A stretch of 64,000 nt of DNA, taken from the NCBI GenBank assembly GCA_030654695.1, contig JAURWY010000008.1:1-64000 (forward strand), read 5' to 3'. The notes beneath the pieces are model-generated. The model was not told the DNA's origin. It searched no databases and saw only the letters and a list, made by a program, of their open reading frames with translations. The stretch is from Polaromonas sp. (GTDB taxonomy: Bacteria > Pseudomonadota > Gammaproteobacteria > Burkholderiales > Burkholderiaceae_C). Positions 26,904 to 36,623 of this stretch are shown in pieces (positions within the stretch are counted from its first letter, which is position 1; the number at the start of each line of letters is the position of its first letter). The position numbers were made by a program, and so were the translations under genes.

Positions 26904-28051
26904 GTGACATTCCTTCAACACCCAATTCGGCCGCATCGGCCAGCCTTGGCGCACCTGTTTCGCCCGTCTCTGCTGCCAGTGCGTGGTGGCACTCGCGGAC
27001 TTGGGCGCTGGTCGTGCTGGTACTGGCTCTGGCAGGTGCTTTGGGCTGCTTGCTGTTGTGGCAAAAGCTCAGCCATATTCAAGAAGAGCTGGCGCGCCGT
27101 AGCACCGACACCGGAACCCAAGCGGTCGAGGCTCGAACGCTGGCCCGCCAAGCGCAAGAAAGCAGCCGTGAACTCGCAGCGCGTTTAGCGGTGACTGAAA
27201 ACCGCATCAGCGAGGTCAGCTTGCAGCGTGGCCAACTCGAAGAACTGATGCAAAAATTGTCGCGCTCTCGTGATGACAACTTGGTGATTGAGCTAGAAGC
27301 CAACCTGCGGCTGGCGCAGCAACAGGCGCAGCTGACAGGCAGCGCTGAGCCTTTGCTGGCGGCCCTCAGGTCTGCTGAACAACGGCTCGCGCGCGCAGCC
27401 CAGCCGCGCTTGACCCCGGTGCAGCGTGCCATTGTCAAAGATGCCGAACGGATTAAAAGTGCGGCCCAGACCGATGTCCCGGCAATGCTGCTGAAGCTCG
27501 ACGAACTGGTGCGCCAGATTGATGAGTTGCCGATGGCCAATGATGTGGTGGGTGGTGTGTTTCAACCCACGGCGGGTTCAACGGCGCCAGCGGCTGGCGT
27601 ATTGCCCTCTTCGGCTGCTGCTGCTGGTGCTCCTGCCGAGATCGTGCGCACTGGTTTTGCACGCTTTTTTGATCTCCAGGCGTTGAGCAGCTGGTCGGGT
27701 CGGATCCTGACTGGCCTGCGTGAAGACGCTCAAAGCCTGTTGCGGGTGAGTCGGATTGACCGACCCGAGGCCGCCTTGCTGGCACCGGAGCAGTCTTACT
27801 TCCTGCGCGAAAACATCAAGCTCAAATTACTCAATGCCCGCTTGGCCTTGCTGTCGCGGCAAACCGATGCAGCGCGCTCTGATCTGGCCAGCGTGCAGAC
27901 TAGTTTGTCGCGTTATTTTGATGCTTCGTCGCGCAAGACGCAGGCTGCGAAAGCCTTGCTGCAGCAGACTCAGGCGCAACTCCGAACCGGCGAGTTGCCG
28001 CGTTTTGACGAGACTCTGGCCGCCCTGGCCACCGCGGCCGCTGGCCGTTAA
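26900..28051 (+). CDS. hemX: HemX-type membrane protein
   Basis: 383-aa inner-membrane protein with one transmembrane segment (about residues 32-55, TWALVVLVLALAGALGCLLL), then a long heptad-rich coiled coil (about 60-150: LARQAQESSRELAARLAVTE and following) and an alpha-helical periplasmic domain containing RFFDLQALSSWSGRIL. Family members are often named uroporphyrinogen-III C-methyltransferase, but no SAM-binding motif is visible here, so that activity is not supported. ATG 26900 overlaps the hemD stop (ATGA). It probably organises late haem enzymes with HemY. Confidence 0.85.
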   Translation: MSDIPSTPNSAASASLGAPVSPVSAASAWWHSRTWALVVLVLALAGALGCLLLWQKLSHIQEELARRSTDTGTQAVEARTLARQAQESSRELAARLAVTENRISEVSLQRGQLEELMQKLSRSRDDNLVIELEANLRLAQQQAQLTGSAEPLLAALRSAEQRLARAAQPRLTPVQRAIVKDAERIKSAAQTDVPAMLLKLDELVRQIDELPMANDVVGGVFQPTAGSTAPAAGVLPSSAAAAGAPAEIVRTGFARFFDLQALSSWSGRILTGLREDAQSLLRVSRIDRPEAALLAPEQSYFLRENIKLKLLNARLALLSRQTDAARSDLASVQTSLSRYFDASSRKTQAAKALLQQTQAQLRTGELPRFDETLAALATAAAGR

Positions 28052-28075
28052 GACTCCCAATAAAAAAACCAGCTT

Positions 28076-29365
28076 ATGCGTGCCGCCCTTTGGTTTGTTG
28101 CCCTGTTTGGCGTGGCTGTGGCCGTGGCCTTGTTGGCCGGCAACAACCATGCCGTCGTGACCTTGTTCTGGCCACCGTACCGGGTCGATCTGTCCTTCAA
28201 TTTGATGCTGCTGGTGTTGGTGGCGGCTTTTGCTCTGCTGCATTTTGCGCTCAAGGCTTTGACCGTGGTGGCATCGCTGCCGCGGCAGGCGCGGCGCTGG
28301 CGAGCACAGCAAAAAGAACGTGCCATGTACGCCGCCTTGATGGACGCGTTGGCGCACTTGCTGGCGGGTCGATTCATTCGTGCATCGCGCTCTGCTGAAA
28401 ACGCCTTGCTGCAAGAAAAAAACATGAGCGAGTTGATTCTCGATGTGGGAACAGACTCCGGGCATCAGCCGGCTCGCTCGCAGCAGTTGCGTTCTTTGGC
28501 GCATTTGTTGGCGGCCGAGAGCGCGCAAGCATTGCAAAACCGTGGAGTCCGCGATCAGCATTTGCAACAAGCGCTTGAGGGTGCGGGCAACCGGACGGTG
28601 CTGGAAACCCAAGAAGGCATTCAGCTGCGCGCGGCGCGTTGGGCACTGGAAGACCGTGAACCGAGCGTGGCGATGGAGTGGCTGAACCAGCTGCCGCTGG
28701 GCGCCGGTCGCCGCACGCTGGCCTTGCGCATGCGATTGCGTGCGGCACGGCTGGCTGGCCAGACATCGGACGCCCTGGAAACGGCCCGTCTGTTGGCCAA
28801 GCACCGTGCGTTTTCACCGCCGGCGGCACAAAGCATCATCCGCGGCTTGGCGCTTGAGTTGCTCAACGCCGCGCATGATCCGGAACAGCTGCGCCACGTC
28901 TGGCTGTCGCTGGATGATGTCGAACGCGCCATGCCTGAACTGGCCGTCCATGCCGCTTCCCGGCTGATGCTGTTGAAGGGCGATGCCGCAGTGGCGCGTC
29001 ATTGGCTGGCAGGCGCTTGGGAGACGGTGATGGCGCCGCGCTCGGAGCTGGGCGACAGCATTCGCGTAAAATTTATTTTGGCGCTGGAAGACAGCCTAGA
29101 GGCCATCGATGCGGCTTGGCTGGCGCGCATCGAAGCCGCCTTGCAGACCCGGCCCGGCGATGCTAATTTTGAGTATTTGGCCGGCGTCGCTTGCCTGAAG
29201 CGTCAGCTCTGGGGCAAAGCGCAGCAGCTGCTGTCGCACGCGGTGTTGTCTTTGCAAGATGCCGTGCTCAAACGCAAGGCTTGGCTGGCGCTGGCCGCGT
29301 TGGCCGAGCAACGCGGTGAAGAAGCCGCCGTGCAGAACGCTTACCGGCAAGCAGCCAAAGCCTGA
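28076..29365 (+). CDS. hemY: HemY-type haem biosynthesis protein with TPR region
   Basis: 429-aa inner-membrane protein. Two N-terminal hydrophobic segments (LWFVALFGVAVAVALLAG and FNLMLLVLVAAFALLHFAL) carry the HemY N-terminal domain, followed by a charged helix and TPR-like helical repeats to the end. This is the proteobacterial HemY scaffold, not the Gram-positive protoporphyrinogen oxidase of the same name. It starts 24 bp after hemX and closes the haem operon; it is convergent with cls with only 14 bases between stops and no visible terminator. Confidence 0.87.
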   Translation: MRAALWFVALFGVAVAVALLAGNNHAVVTLFWPPYRVDLSFNLMLLVLVAAFALLHFALKALTVVASLPRQARRWRAQQKERAMYAALMDALAHLLAGRFIRASRSAENALLQEKNMSELILDVGTDSGHQPARSQQLRSLAHLLAAESAQALQNRGVRDQHLQQALEGAGNRTVLETQEGIQLRAARWALEDREPSVAMEWLNQLPLGAGRRTLALRMRLRAARLAGQTSDALETARLLAKHRAFSPPAAQSIIRGLALELLNAAHDPEQLRHVWLSLDDVERAMPELAVHAASRLMLLKGDAAVARHWLAGAWETVMAPRSELGDSIRVKFILALEDSLEAIDAAWLARIEAALQTRPGDANFEYLAGVACLKRQLWGKAQQLLSHAVLSLQDAVLKRKAWLALAALAEQRGEEAAVQNAYRQAAKA

Positions 29366-29379
29366 GTCTTGGTCGAATC

Positions 29380-30879
29380 TCAAAGATAGGGCGACAGCAA
29401 GCCGGCCAGACGATCACGCAGTTGCCCGGCTAGGGACTGGCGGGCCAGCACTGCCGCATCCAGTGTCTCGGCGTCTGATATGCGCTGCTGCAGCAAGGTG
29501 TCGAGCTGCGCCACCAGTTGCGCGTCATGGCACTCAAGGTTGTATTCAAAATTGAGCCGCAGGCTGCGCGCGTCCCAGTTGGTGGAGCCAATCAGCGACC
29601 ATGCATCGTCGACCAGAAACAGTTTGGAGTGATCGAACGGCGGCGGCGACAAGTGAATCCGGCAGCCGGCCGCCAGCAGCCGGCCCATTTGTGGGCGCAT
29701 GGCCCAATCCATCAGCGGCAGGTTGCTGCGGGCCGGCAGCACGATGTCCACCGTGACGCCGCGCAAGGCGGTGATCTGCAGGGTCGTCAGCAGCACCTCG
29801 TCCGGCAGAAAGTAGGGTGTCATGATGGCCACCCGTTGCTGCGCACAGGCCAGTGCGCCCAGCATCACATGGCGCATGTGGTCGATGTCGCCATCCGGGC
29901 CATCAGAGACGCCTCGCGCCAGTACCGGTCCGCAATTTGTGGCCGCTGCAAACCAAGTTTCGCCCAGCAGCGCCTCGCCGGTGCTGAAAGCCCAATCAAT
30001 GGCGAAGGCCCGTTGCATGTCGGCGACGACCGGGCCACGCACCGAAAAGTGCAGGCAGCGAACCGGCGACTTGGGTTGGCGCGCCAGCCAATGCCCGGCC
30101 CGAATGTTCATGCCCCCCGTGAAGCCATGCGCGCCGTCGATGACCATGATCTTGCGGTGGTTGCGCAGATTGGCGTGGGCCAGCAGACCGAGAAAGCGGG
30201 GTGGCAGGAATGCCGCTGCCTTGACGCCGCGGCTGCTCAGGTGCACGACCATGCGGCCGTGGCTGTAGCGTCCGCCCACCGCATCGATCAGTACCCGCAC
30301 TTGGACGCCGCGCTGCTGGGCCCGCACCAAGGCGTCGGCGACAGCGCGGCCAACCTCGTCAAGGTCAAAAATATAAGTCACCAGCGTGATCGAGTGGTGT
30401 GCCGAATCAATGGCTGCCAGCATCGCCGGGTAGGTTTCGTCGCCATCGCGCAAGGGCGTGATGGCGTTGCCGCCGAGCAGGGCATTGCCGGTGGTTTCCC
30501 GGGCCAGCCGGTTGATGCCAGCCAGCGCCAGTGAACTCGGGGCATCGGGTCCGGCGGCACTGCCAATGGCCGCGACACGGCTGCCGGTGCGTTGGTGCTC
30601 CCGTTGCCAAGCCGTTTTCAGGTCCAGCGCCACACCCGCGCGCTGGATGCGGTTGACGCCCAACATCAGGTAGAGCAACGCGCTAACGATAGGGGTGAAC
30701 CAAGCCAGTCCGATCCAGGCGACGGTGGCCGACACATTGCGGCGCGTCAGCAGGGCGTGCAGCGTCACTGCCAGCGCCAGCGACAGGTGCAGCACGGTGG
30801 TCATCACGGGCAGCCAGCCTTGTAACTCCGGCAGAGCGTTGTGGAGCCAAGTCTGAGAAGCGAAGAAAGGCGTTTCCAT
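29380..30879 (-). CDS. cls: Cardiolipin synthase, phospholipase-D family
   Basis: Condenses phosphatidylglycerol to cardiolipin at the inner membrane (499 aa). Two N-terminal transmembrane segments precede two HKD motifs: HRKIMVIDG in the first half and HSKLFLVDD in the second, each with downstream GS/GG-N (GGMNIR, IGSTNWD). ATG 30879 (METPFFASQTWLH) is preferred; the frame is open 16 codons further but that stretch overlaps the rne terminator. It lies convergent to hemY and downstream of rne. Confidence 0.9.
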   Translation of the reverse strand: METPFFASQTWLHNALPELQGWLPVMTTVLHLSLALAVTLHALLTRRNVSATVAWIGLAWFTPIVSALLYLMLGVNRIQRAGVALDLKTAWQREHQRTGSRVAAIGSAAGPDAPSSLALAGINRLARETTGNALLGGNAITPLRDGDETYPAMLAAIDSAHHSITLVTYIFDLDEVGRAVADALVRAQQRGVQVRVLIDAVGGRYSHGRMVVHLSSRGVKAAAFLPPRFLGLLAHANLRNHRKIMVIDGAHGFTGGMNIRAGHWLARQPKSPVRCLHFSVRGPVVADMQRAFAIDWAFSTGEALLGETWFAAATNCGPVLARGVSDGPDGDIDHMRHVMLGALACAQQRVAIMTPYFLPDEVLLTTLQITALRGVTVDIVLPARSNLPLMDWAMRPQMGRLLAAGCRIHLSPPPFDHSKLFLVDDAWSLIGSTNWDARSLRLNFEYNLECHDAQLVAQLDTLLQQRISDAETLDAAVLARQSLAGQLRDRLAGLLSPYL

Positions 30880-30910
30880 GCTGTCATGGTAGCGATACTG
30901 CCGTGGGCAT

Positions 30911-30940
30911 GAAAAAAGGCGACTCAACGAGTCGCCTTTT
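30911..30940 (-). terminator. Intrinsic terminator after rne
   Basis: Perfect 12-bp stem (30914-30925 with 30929-30940) around a 3-base loop. Read on the minus strand it ends in a T-run given by the A-run at 30912-30917. It lies 62 bp beyond the rne stop. Confidence 0.85.
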
Positions 30941-31001
30941 GGGGCTCCAGCCCGGCATGCTGCCCGGACCGGAGACTGTCGCTGTGGTCGCTGTGGTCGG
31001 T

Positions 31002-34000
31002 TTACTGCGGGGGCTGCTTGGCTGCAGTCTCTTCAAAAGGCAGTGTCATGTTGCTCAGGTCACGCTTGGTCTCAACCAGCACCAAAGGGCTCGCTGGCAC
31101 AGCGACCACAGGGGCCCGTTCGCGTGGCACGTGAACTAGACGCGGCTCTGCGGCCATGGCGGCTTGCGTTTCAGCGATCTTGCTGGTGTTGGAGTTGACC
31201 CACTGCAGACCGGAAGCGCTGGCGACTTGAGCCAAGTCTTGCAGAGGCAAGTCATACGAAGCCACCTGTGGCAGAGCGCGTGCGGCTGGCGCGGGTGCGC
31301 TGGCCACTTGCGGTGCTGGAGCGGCAACTGCTGCCGGTGCTGCAGGCACTTCGTTCACAACCGGGCTGGCCATGAAAGCTGCGGCAGGGACGGTTTCTGC
31401 GCTGGTCATCTGCACTGGCGTGAAGGCCGGGGTGCTGGCGTCTGCATCAACGGCTTGCTCTGGCGATGACTCGGCACGGTCACCACGTTCACGGCGCTCG
31501 CGACCATAACGGTCACGGCTGCGGCGTTCGCGTGGTGCGCGTTCTTGCGCGTCATCCTGGCCTGCAGTGGCCTCGTTGCCTTGCGGTGCGGCGTCTGTTG
31601 CGACTGTTTGCTCAGTGCGTTCTGTGCGTTCGGCACGGACATCGGGTGCGTTGCCATCGGCGAACGCGGCTTGGCTACCGTCAGCAGCAGGTGCGTCATC
31701 ACGGCGTTCCTGGCGACGACCACCGCGTTCACGGCGGCCTTCACCACGGCTTTCGCGTGGCTCACGGGGTTCACGTGCTTCTCGGGGCTGACGCTCTTCG
31801 CGTCCGGCTTCCGGTGCGGTCACATCGCCGCGCGCAGCGGCTGCCATAGCAGCCTGATTGGCGAGGGCCAGTTCTTCTTGGGCGGCGTCGCGGGGTGCGC
31901 CACTGCGTTCAGCGCCACGCTCACCACGGTCAGTGCGCTCTGCGCGTTCAGGACGTTCACGGCGGGGGCGGTCACCACGGCCTTCGCCGCGCGGTTGACC
32001 TTCGCTGCGTGGCTGGCTCTCGGCGCGACCTTCATTGCGGCCTTCGGTGCGCAAGTCTGGACGAGCTTCGCCGGAACGGTCGGCTCCGCGACCACCTTCT
32101 GCACGGCCTTCTGCGGGAACACGTTCAGGACGACCCTCAGCGCGGCCTTCTGGGCTGCGTTCACGGCGTGGATCAGCGCGGCCTTCGCCGCGCTCAGCAC
32201 CGCGCTCACCCGTCCGCTCAGGGCGGCCTTCGGTGCGTTCGCTGCGACCACCACGACCGCCGCGGCGCGCATCGCGGCCACCACGTTCGCCGCGCTCTGA
32301 ACGCTCGCCGCGTTCACCACGCTCATCGCGACGGCCTTCGCCGCGCTCGTCTTTTTTCACCTCTTTGCCAGGCGCTGCAACCGGTGCTGCGTCGTCGCCA
32401 GCAAACAGGTTTTTGAGCCAACCAAAGAAGCCTTTTTCAGCAGCAGGCGCCGCTGGTGTGCGGGCTGCCAGCGGTGAGCGTTGCTGGGCCGCAGGTTTGG
32501 CTGCGACTTCAGGCTTTGGCACCACGATCGGGGCGGGCATGTCAGGCAACACACCTTTGATGACGGGCTCTTGCTTGTTGTGCTTTTCTTGGCTGCGGCG
32601 GGTCACCAAGGTCGGGTCTTCAATCTCTTCAGCCATTTTGTAGCTGGCTTCGATGTTGTCCAGACGCGGGTCATCGTGCTTCAGGCGCTCAAGCTTGTAG
32701 TTCGGTGTCTCTAGCGTTTTGTTCGGCACCAGCAGCACGTTGATGCGCTGCTTCATCTCGATTTTGGCAATCTCTGAACGCTTTTCGTTCAGCAGGAAAG
32801 ACGCCACGTCGACCGGCACCTGGCACAGCACGGAGGCCGTGCTGTCTTTCATCGACTCTTCTTGGATGATGCGCAAAATTTGCAATGCCGAGCTTTCGGT
32901 GTCGCGGATGTGGCCAGAGCCACCGCAACGCGGGCAAGGAATAGACGCGCCTTCGGAGAGGGCCGGGCGCAGACGCTGACGGCTCATTTCCATCAATCCG
33001 AACTTGCTGATGGTGCCGAACTGCACGCGGGCGCGGTCTTGACGCAGCGCGTCGCGCAGGCGGTTTTCGACGTCGCGGCGATTGCGACTTTCTTCCATGT
33101 CAATGAAGTCGATGACGATCAGGCCGCCCAAGTCGCGCAAGCGCATTTGGCGGGCCACTTCGTCAGCGGCTTCTAAATTGGTGCGGGTGGCGGTTTCTTC
33201 GATGTCGCCGCCCTTGATGGCGCGAGCTGAGTTGACGTCGACGGACACCAAGGCTTCAGTGTGGTCGATGACGATGGCGCCGCCGGAAGGCAGTTGCACG
33301 GTGCGGGCGTAAGCCGATTCGATTTGGTGCTCGATCTGGAAACGCGAGAACAGCGGTGCGTCATCGCGGTAGCGTTTGACGCGGTGCTCATGCTCAGGCA
33401 TGACGTGCGCCATGAACTGGCGGGCTTGTTCGTAGACGTCGTCGGTGTCGAACAGGATGTCGCCGATGTCGCTGTTGAAGTAGTCGCGAATGGCGCGGAT
33501 CACCAAGCTCGATTCCTGGTAAATCAGGAAAGCGCCCTTGCCATTTTTGCCGGCGCCTTCGATGGCGGTCCAGAGCTTGATCAGGTAGTTCAGGTCCCAT
33601 TGCAACTCTGGCGCGCTGCGGCCAATGCCGGCGGTGCGCGCAATGATGCTGGAGCCGGCTGGGTATTCCAACTGGTCCATGGCTTCTTTGAGCTCGGCCC
33701 GGTCGTCGCCTTCGATGCGGCGGCTGACACCGCCACCGCGTGGGTTGTTGGGCATCAGCACCACGTAACGACCCGCCAGACTGACGAAGGTGGTCAGGGC
33801 TGCGCCCTTGTTGCCGCGTTCTTCTTTTTCGACCTGAACCATCAGTTCTTGGCCTTCACGGATCACATCATTGATGCGAGCCTGACCGACTGGAACGCCG
33901 GCTGCAAAGTAATTGCGTGAAATTTCTTTGAAAGGCAGAAAACCGTGACGGTCTTCGCCGTAGTCGACAAAGCAGGCTTCCAGCGAAGGCTCGACGCGTG

Positions 34001-34139
34001 TGACGACGGCCTTGTAGATGTTGCCCTTGCGTTGCTCGCGTCCTTCGACTTCAATTTCGTAGTCGAGGAGTTTTTGTCCATCAACAATGGCCAACCGGCG
34101 TTCTTCGGTCTGGGTGGCGTTAATCAGCATCCGTTTCAT
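31002..34139 (-). CDS. rne: Ribonuclease E
   Basis: Essential endoribonuclease and degradosome scaffold (1045 aa). The catalytic half has an S1 domain (about 35-125), RNase-H-like and 5'-sensor parts, DNase-I-like catalytic Asps in VSVDVNSARA and LIVIDFIDMEE, and a Zn-link CPRCGGSGHIRD near 405. After about residue 560 comes a disordered tail. From about 600 to 790 it is almost pure R/E/G repeats (RGER, EGR, RPER), followed by an Ala/Pro-rich stretch and a short conserved C-terminal segment LVETKRDLSNMTLPFEE. AAGGA precedes ATG 34139. Long leader upstream; own terminator. Confidence 0.95.
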   Translation of the reverse strand: MKRMLINATQTEERRLAIVDGQKLLDYEIEVEGREQRKGNIYKAVVTRVEPSLEACFVDYGEDRHGFLPFKEISRNYFAAGVPVGQARINDVIREGQELMVQVEKEERGNKGAALTTFVSLAGRYVVLMPNNPRGGGVSRRIEGDDRAELKEAMDQLEYPAGSSIIARTAGIGRSAPELQWDLNYLIKLWTAIEGAGKNGKGAFLIYQESSLVIRAIRDYFNSDIGDILFDTDDVYEQARQFMAHVMPEHEHRVKRYRDDAPLFSRFQIEHQIESAYARTVQLPSGGAIVIDHTEALVSVDVNSARAIKGGDIEETATRTNLEAADEVARQMRLRDLGGLIVIDFIDMEESRNRRDVENRLRDALRQDRARVQFGTISKFGLMEMSRQRLRPALSEGASIPCPRCGGSGHIRDTESSALQILRIIQEESMKDSTASVLCQVPVDVASFLLNEKRSEIAKIEMKQRINVLLVPNKTLETPNYKLERLKHDDPRLDNIEASYKMAEEIEDPTLVTRRSQEKHNKQEPVIKGVLPDMPAPIVVPKPEVAAKPAAQQRSPLAARTPAAPAAEKGFFGWLKNLFAGDDAAPVAAPGKEVKKDERGEGRRDERGERGERSERGERGGRDARRGGRGGRSERTEGRPERTGERGAERGEGRADPRRERSPEGRAEGRPERVPAEGRAEGGRGADRSGEARPDLRTEGRNEGRAESQPRSEGQPRGEGRGDRPRRERPERAERTDRGERGAERSGAPRDAAQEELALANQAAMAAAARGDVTAPEAGREERQPREAREPREPRESRGEGRRERGGRRQERRDDAPAADGSQAAFADGNAPDVRAERTERTEQTVATDAAPQGNEATAGQDDAQERAPRERRSRDRYGRERRERGDRAESSPEQAVDADASTPAFTPVQMTSAETVPAAAFMASPVVNEVPAAPAAVAAPAPQVASAPAPAARALPQVASYDLPLQDLAQVASASGLQWVNSNTSKIAETQAAMAAEPRLVHVPRERAPVVAVPASPLVLVETKRDLSNMTLPFEETAAKQPPQ

Positions 34140-34729
34140 CGGAATTCCTTATCGTTCTTGCCTCGAGAATTATTCTCGAGCTTTCAACTGCCCAAATTGG
34201 GCTAACGATGCCGCAAGCAGACGTGATGCGAACGTGGGGAATTGCCGGAGAGCTTTTGACGTGCTCGGCAGGACTGCTCAACAAAGAGCGGTCAAGCGAG
34301 AAGTCTGGGCGTGGGCGCGTGGATGGGATGAGCTGGGGCCGACCGGGTATTTGCTATAAATAAAATAGCAGAGCGTGTCCGTGATGCAGGGGTTGCAGGT
34401 GTGTTTATGCTCAAGAGCGGGGCCAGAAGGCGCCGCAAGCATAAAAAAACCAGTCCAACCAAAGTTGTCATCAGGAGGCTACCCGTAAAAAGGCTTGATC
34501 TCATCAAGATCCGTGCACAGCCCGTGGGGCTATGCACTTGGTATTCCGTTGTTGTATTCGCAAAACGTCGACTAATCGCACTGTGTTGGCCCTTCGCGGG
34601 GTGCCATGCACCCTGGCATTTCAGGCAAAACAGTCATCAGCATCGACCTTCTAACGCGGCACTGCGGCAAGCGTGGACTTGTGGTGGACTAAACTGCCAG
34701 ACAAATCAACTACTTACAGCGCATCGCTA
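34140..34729. promoter_or_regulatory. Long divergent region: rne 5' leader and rluC upstream region
   Basis: A 590-bp non-coding stretch. Nearest rne there is a perfect hairpin (34162-34169 with 34173-34180, loop TTA), whose end lies 23 bases before the rne ATG on the minus strand. A second palindrome, TGCTAT-7-ATAGCA, is at 34352-34370. E. coli rne has a long structured leader used for autoregulation, and the layout here is compatible with that. No convincing gene: an open frame at 34401-34730 has no homology or coding character I recognise. Confidence 0.55.
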
Positions 34730-35983
34730 GTGAAACACATTATAGGGTCAGGAAATCCTCCGGCCAAACGATCAAAAAACGCCCCACGTGGCGCCAGCAA
34801 ACCCTTGGGTTCGCCCGCCAAAGCGAGGTCTGGCGGCTCGCGTCCGTCGCCTGCGCAGCTGCAGTCTGCGGCAGCACCGAGGCGCGTTTTCTTGCCTCAA
34901 CCGGTGGTGGCCGAACCGTATCAGCCAGCCGAACCAGCCGAGCCGGCGGCCTTGCCGCAAGCCACGCTGGTCACGGTGACGGAAGATTACGCCGGTCAGC
35001 GGCTTGATAACTTTTTGATTCGCCAGCTCAAGGGCGTGCCCAAAACGCACGTTTACCGGATCATTCGCAGTGGCGAAGTGCGCATCAACAAAGGCCGTGT
35101 GCAGGCCGATACGCGTGTGGAGACGGGCGATGTGGTGCGACTACCGCCGGTGCGCACGTCAGAACGTGCCGACCAGAAAGCGTTGGCGATGGCGACCGAA
35201 ATCGCCCGTCACGGTGCGACGTCCAGCGTCGGCGGCTTGGCGCCGTCGCGTGAGTTCCCGATATTGTTTGAAGACGATCACGTGCTGGCGATTGACAAGC
35301 CAGCCGGCGTGGCGGTGCATGGCGGCAGCGGCGTGGCCTTTGGCGTGATTGAGCAAATGCGCATGGCCAGGCCGGGACATGATTTCTTGGAGCTGGTGCA
35401 CCGGCTGGACCGGGAAACCAGCGGCGTGCTGTTGATTGCCAAAAAACGAATGGCTCTGAAAATTTTGCAAGAGCAGTTCCGTGAGCGCGAAACCGACAAG
35501 GTGTATTTGGCGATGGTCGCAGGCAACTGGCCGCCCAAGTTGAAGGTGCTCGACAAGCCGCTGCAAAAATACCTGCTGCCGGACGGTGAACGCCGCGTCA
35601 TGGTGGTCGACAAAGAGCATCCGGATGCCATGCGCGCTGTCACCTTGGTCAAGCTGCGGGCAGCGCTGCCGGCGTCTAAAGACCAGCCCTTGAGTGATTT
35701 CAGTTTGCTCGAAGTCACCATCAAAACCGGGCGCACGCACCAGATTCGCGTGCATCTGGCCACCGAAGGTTATCCAATTGCCGGCGACGACAAATACGGC
35801 AACTTCGAGCTGAACAAAGGCCTGCAAAAGCTGCCGGCTGGGCAAGCGCTCAAGCGCATGTTTTTGCATGCTTGGACCTTGAAGTTCACGCACCCCTCGA
35901 ACGGCAAGCGCATCACGCTGCTAGCCGAACTCCCACCTGAACTTGACGCACTGGTTGCCCATGTCCCGCCCCCTGAATTTTGA
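34730..35983 (+). CDS. rluC: 23S rRNA pseudouridine synthase, RluC type
   Basis: Pseudouridylates large-subunit rRNA (417 aa). An S4 RNA-binding domain (GQRLDNFLIRQLKGVPKTHVY) is followed by the RluA-family catalytic domain with ELVHRLDRETSGVLLIAKK holding the catalytic Asp, and TIKTGRTHQIRVHLA. About 80 extra N-terminal residues are basic and Pro/Ala-rich. The start is uncertain: GTG 34730 (VKHIIGSGNPP) is chosen because it begins the plausible protein, but no Shine-Dalgarno is evident and the frame is open to 34673. It is divergent from rne, a common pairing, and overlaps the HAD gene. Confidence 0.9.
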   Translation: MKHIIGSGNPPAKRSKNAPRGASKPLGSPAKARSGGSRPSPAQLQSAAAPRRVFLPQPVVAEPYQPAEPAEPAALPQATLVTVTEDYAGQRLDNFLIRQLKGVPKTHVYRIIRSGEVRINKGRVQADTRVETGDVVRLPPVRTSERADQKALAMATEIARHGATSSVGGLAPSREFPILFEDDHVLAIDKPAGVAVHGGSGVAFGVIEQMRMARPGHDFLELVHRLDRETSGVLLIAKKRMALKILQEQFRERETDKVYLAMVAGNWPPKLKVLDKPLQKYLLPDGERRVMVVDKEHPDAMRAVTLVKLRAALPASKDQPLSDFSLLEVTIKTGRTHQIRVHLATEGYPIAGDDKYGNFELNKGLQKLPAGQALKRMFLHAWTLKFTHPSNGKRITLLAELPPELDALVAHVPPPEF

Positions 35984-36623
35984 TTTAATCGCCTTCGACT
36001 GGGACGGCACGCTGTACGACTCGACGCAACTCATCGTGCGTTGTATTCAAGCGGCCGTCGTCGATGTCGGCGGTGCCAAGCCCAGCGATCAAGCCGCTGC
36101 TTATGTGATCGGGCTGGGCCTGATGCAGGCCTTGGCCCACGCTGCGCCTGACGTGCCCGAATCCCGTTACCCCGAACTCAACCAGCGCTACAAGCACCAC
36201 TACATGCAGCGTCAACACGACATCAGTTTGTTTGATGGCGCCTTGACCTTGTTGGCGGGACTCAAAGAGCGCGGTCATATTTTGACGGTGGCCACCGGCA
36301 AGTCGCGACGGGGTCTTGACGAAGCCCTGCAGGCGGTCGAACTCAAGGGCCGTTTTGACGGCTCGCGCACGGCTGACGAAACTGCGGGCAAGCCGGATCC
36401 GCGCATGCTGCATGAGCTGATGCGCGAGTTCGATGTGCCGCCTGAGCGCACCTTGATGATCGGCGACACCACGCATGATTTGCAGATGGCCTTGAATGCG
36501 GGTTGTGCCAGCGTCGGCGTCAGTTATGGCGCGCACGAACCAGACGCTTTTGAAGTGCTGCAGCCGCGCGCGGTGCTGCACTCGGTGGCTGAACTAGAAA
36601 CTTGGCTGCGCAACCATGCCTGA
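35961..36623 (+). CDS. HAD-superfamily phosphatase (Gph/PGPase-like)
   Basis: 220-aa haloacid-dehalogenase hydrolase, family with phosphoglycolate phosphatase. Motif I DWDGTLYDS (nucleophile D13, D15), motif II VATGKSRRGL, Lys in AGKPDP, motif IV MIGDTTHDLQMA. ATG 35961 lies inside the end of rluC (23-base overlap), and its own end overlaps the Rieske gene by eight bases, so rluC-HAD-Rieske form one operon. Substrate is not deducible. Confidence 0.88.
   Translation: MSRPLNFDLIAFDWDGTLYDSTQLIVRCIQAAVVDVGGAKPSDQAAAYVIGLGLMQALAHAAPDVPESRYPELNQRYKHHYMQRQHDISLFDGALTLLAGLKERGHILTVATGKSRRGLDEALQAVELKGRFDGSRTADETAGKPDPRMLHELMREFDVPPERTLMIGDTTHDLQMALNAGCASVGVSYGAHEPDAFEVLQPRAVLHSVAELETWLRNHA

Noticed and set aside
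26900..28051. HemX as a SAM-dependent uroporphyrinogen methyltransferase
   Set aside because: No SAM-binding motif; the protein is one transmembrane helix plus coiled coil.
31466..32643. Several open frames antisense to the RNase E tail
   Set aside because: They are complements of the Arg/Glu repeat DNA and give artificial Ala/Arg/His-rich proteins.
34401..34730. 109-codon open frame in the rne-rluC gap
   Set aside because: Translation is an unstructured basic start plus random-looking sequence, and it lies in a probable leader region.
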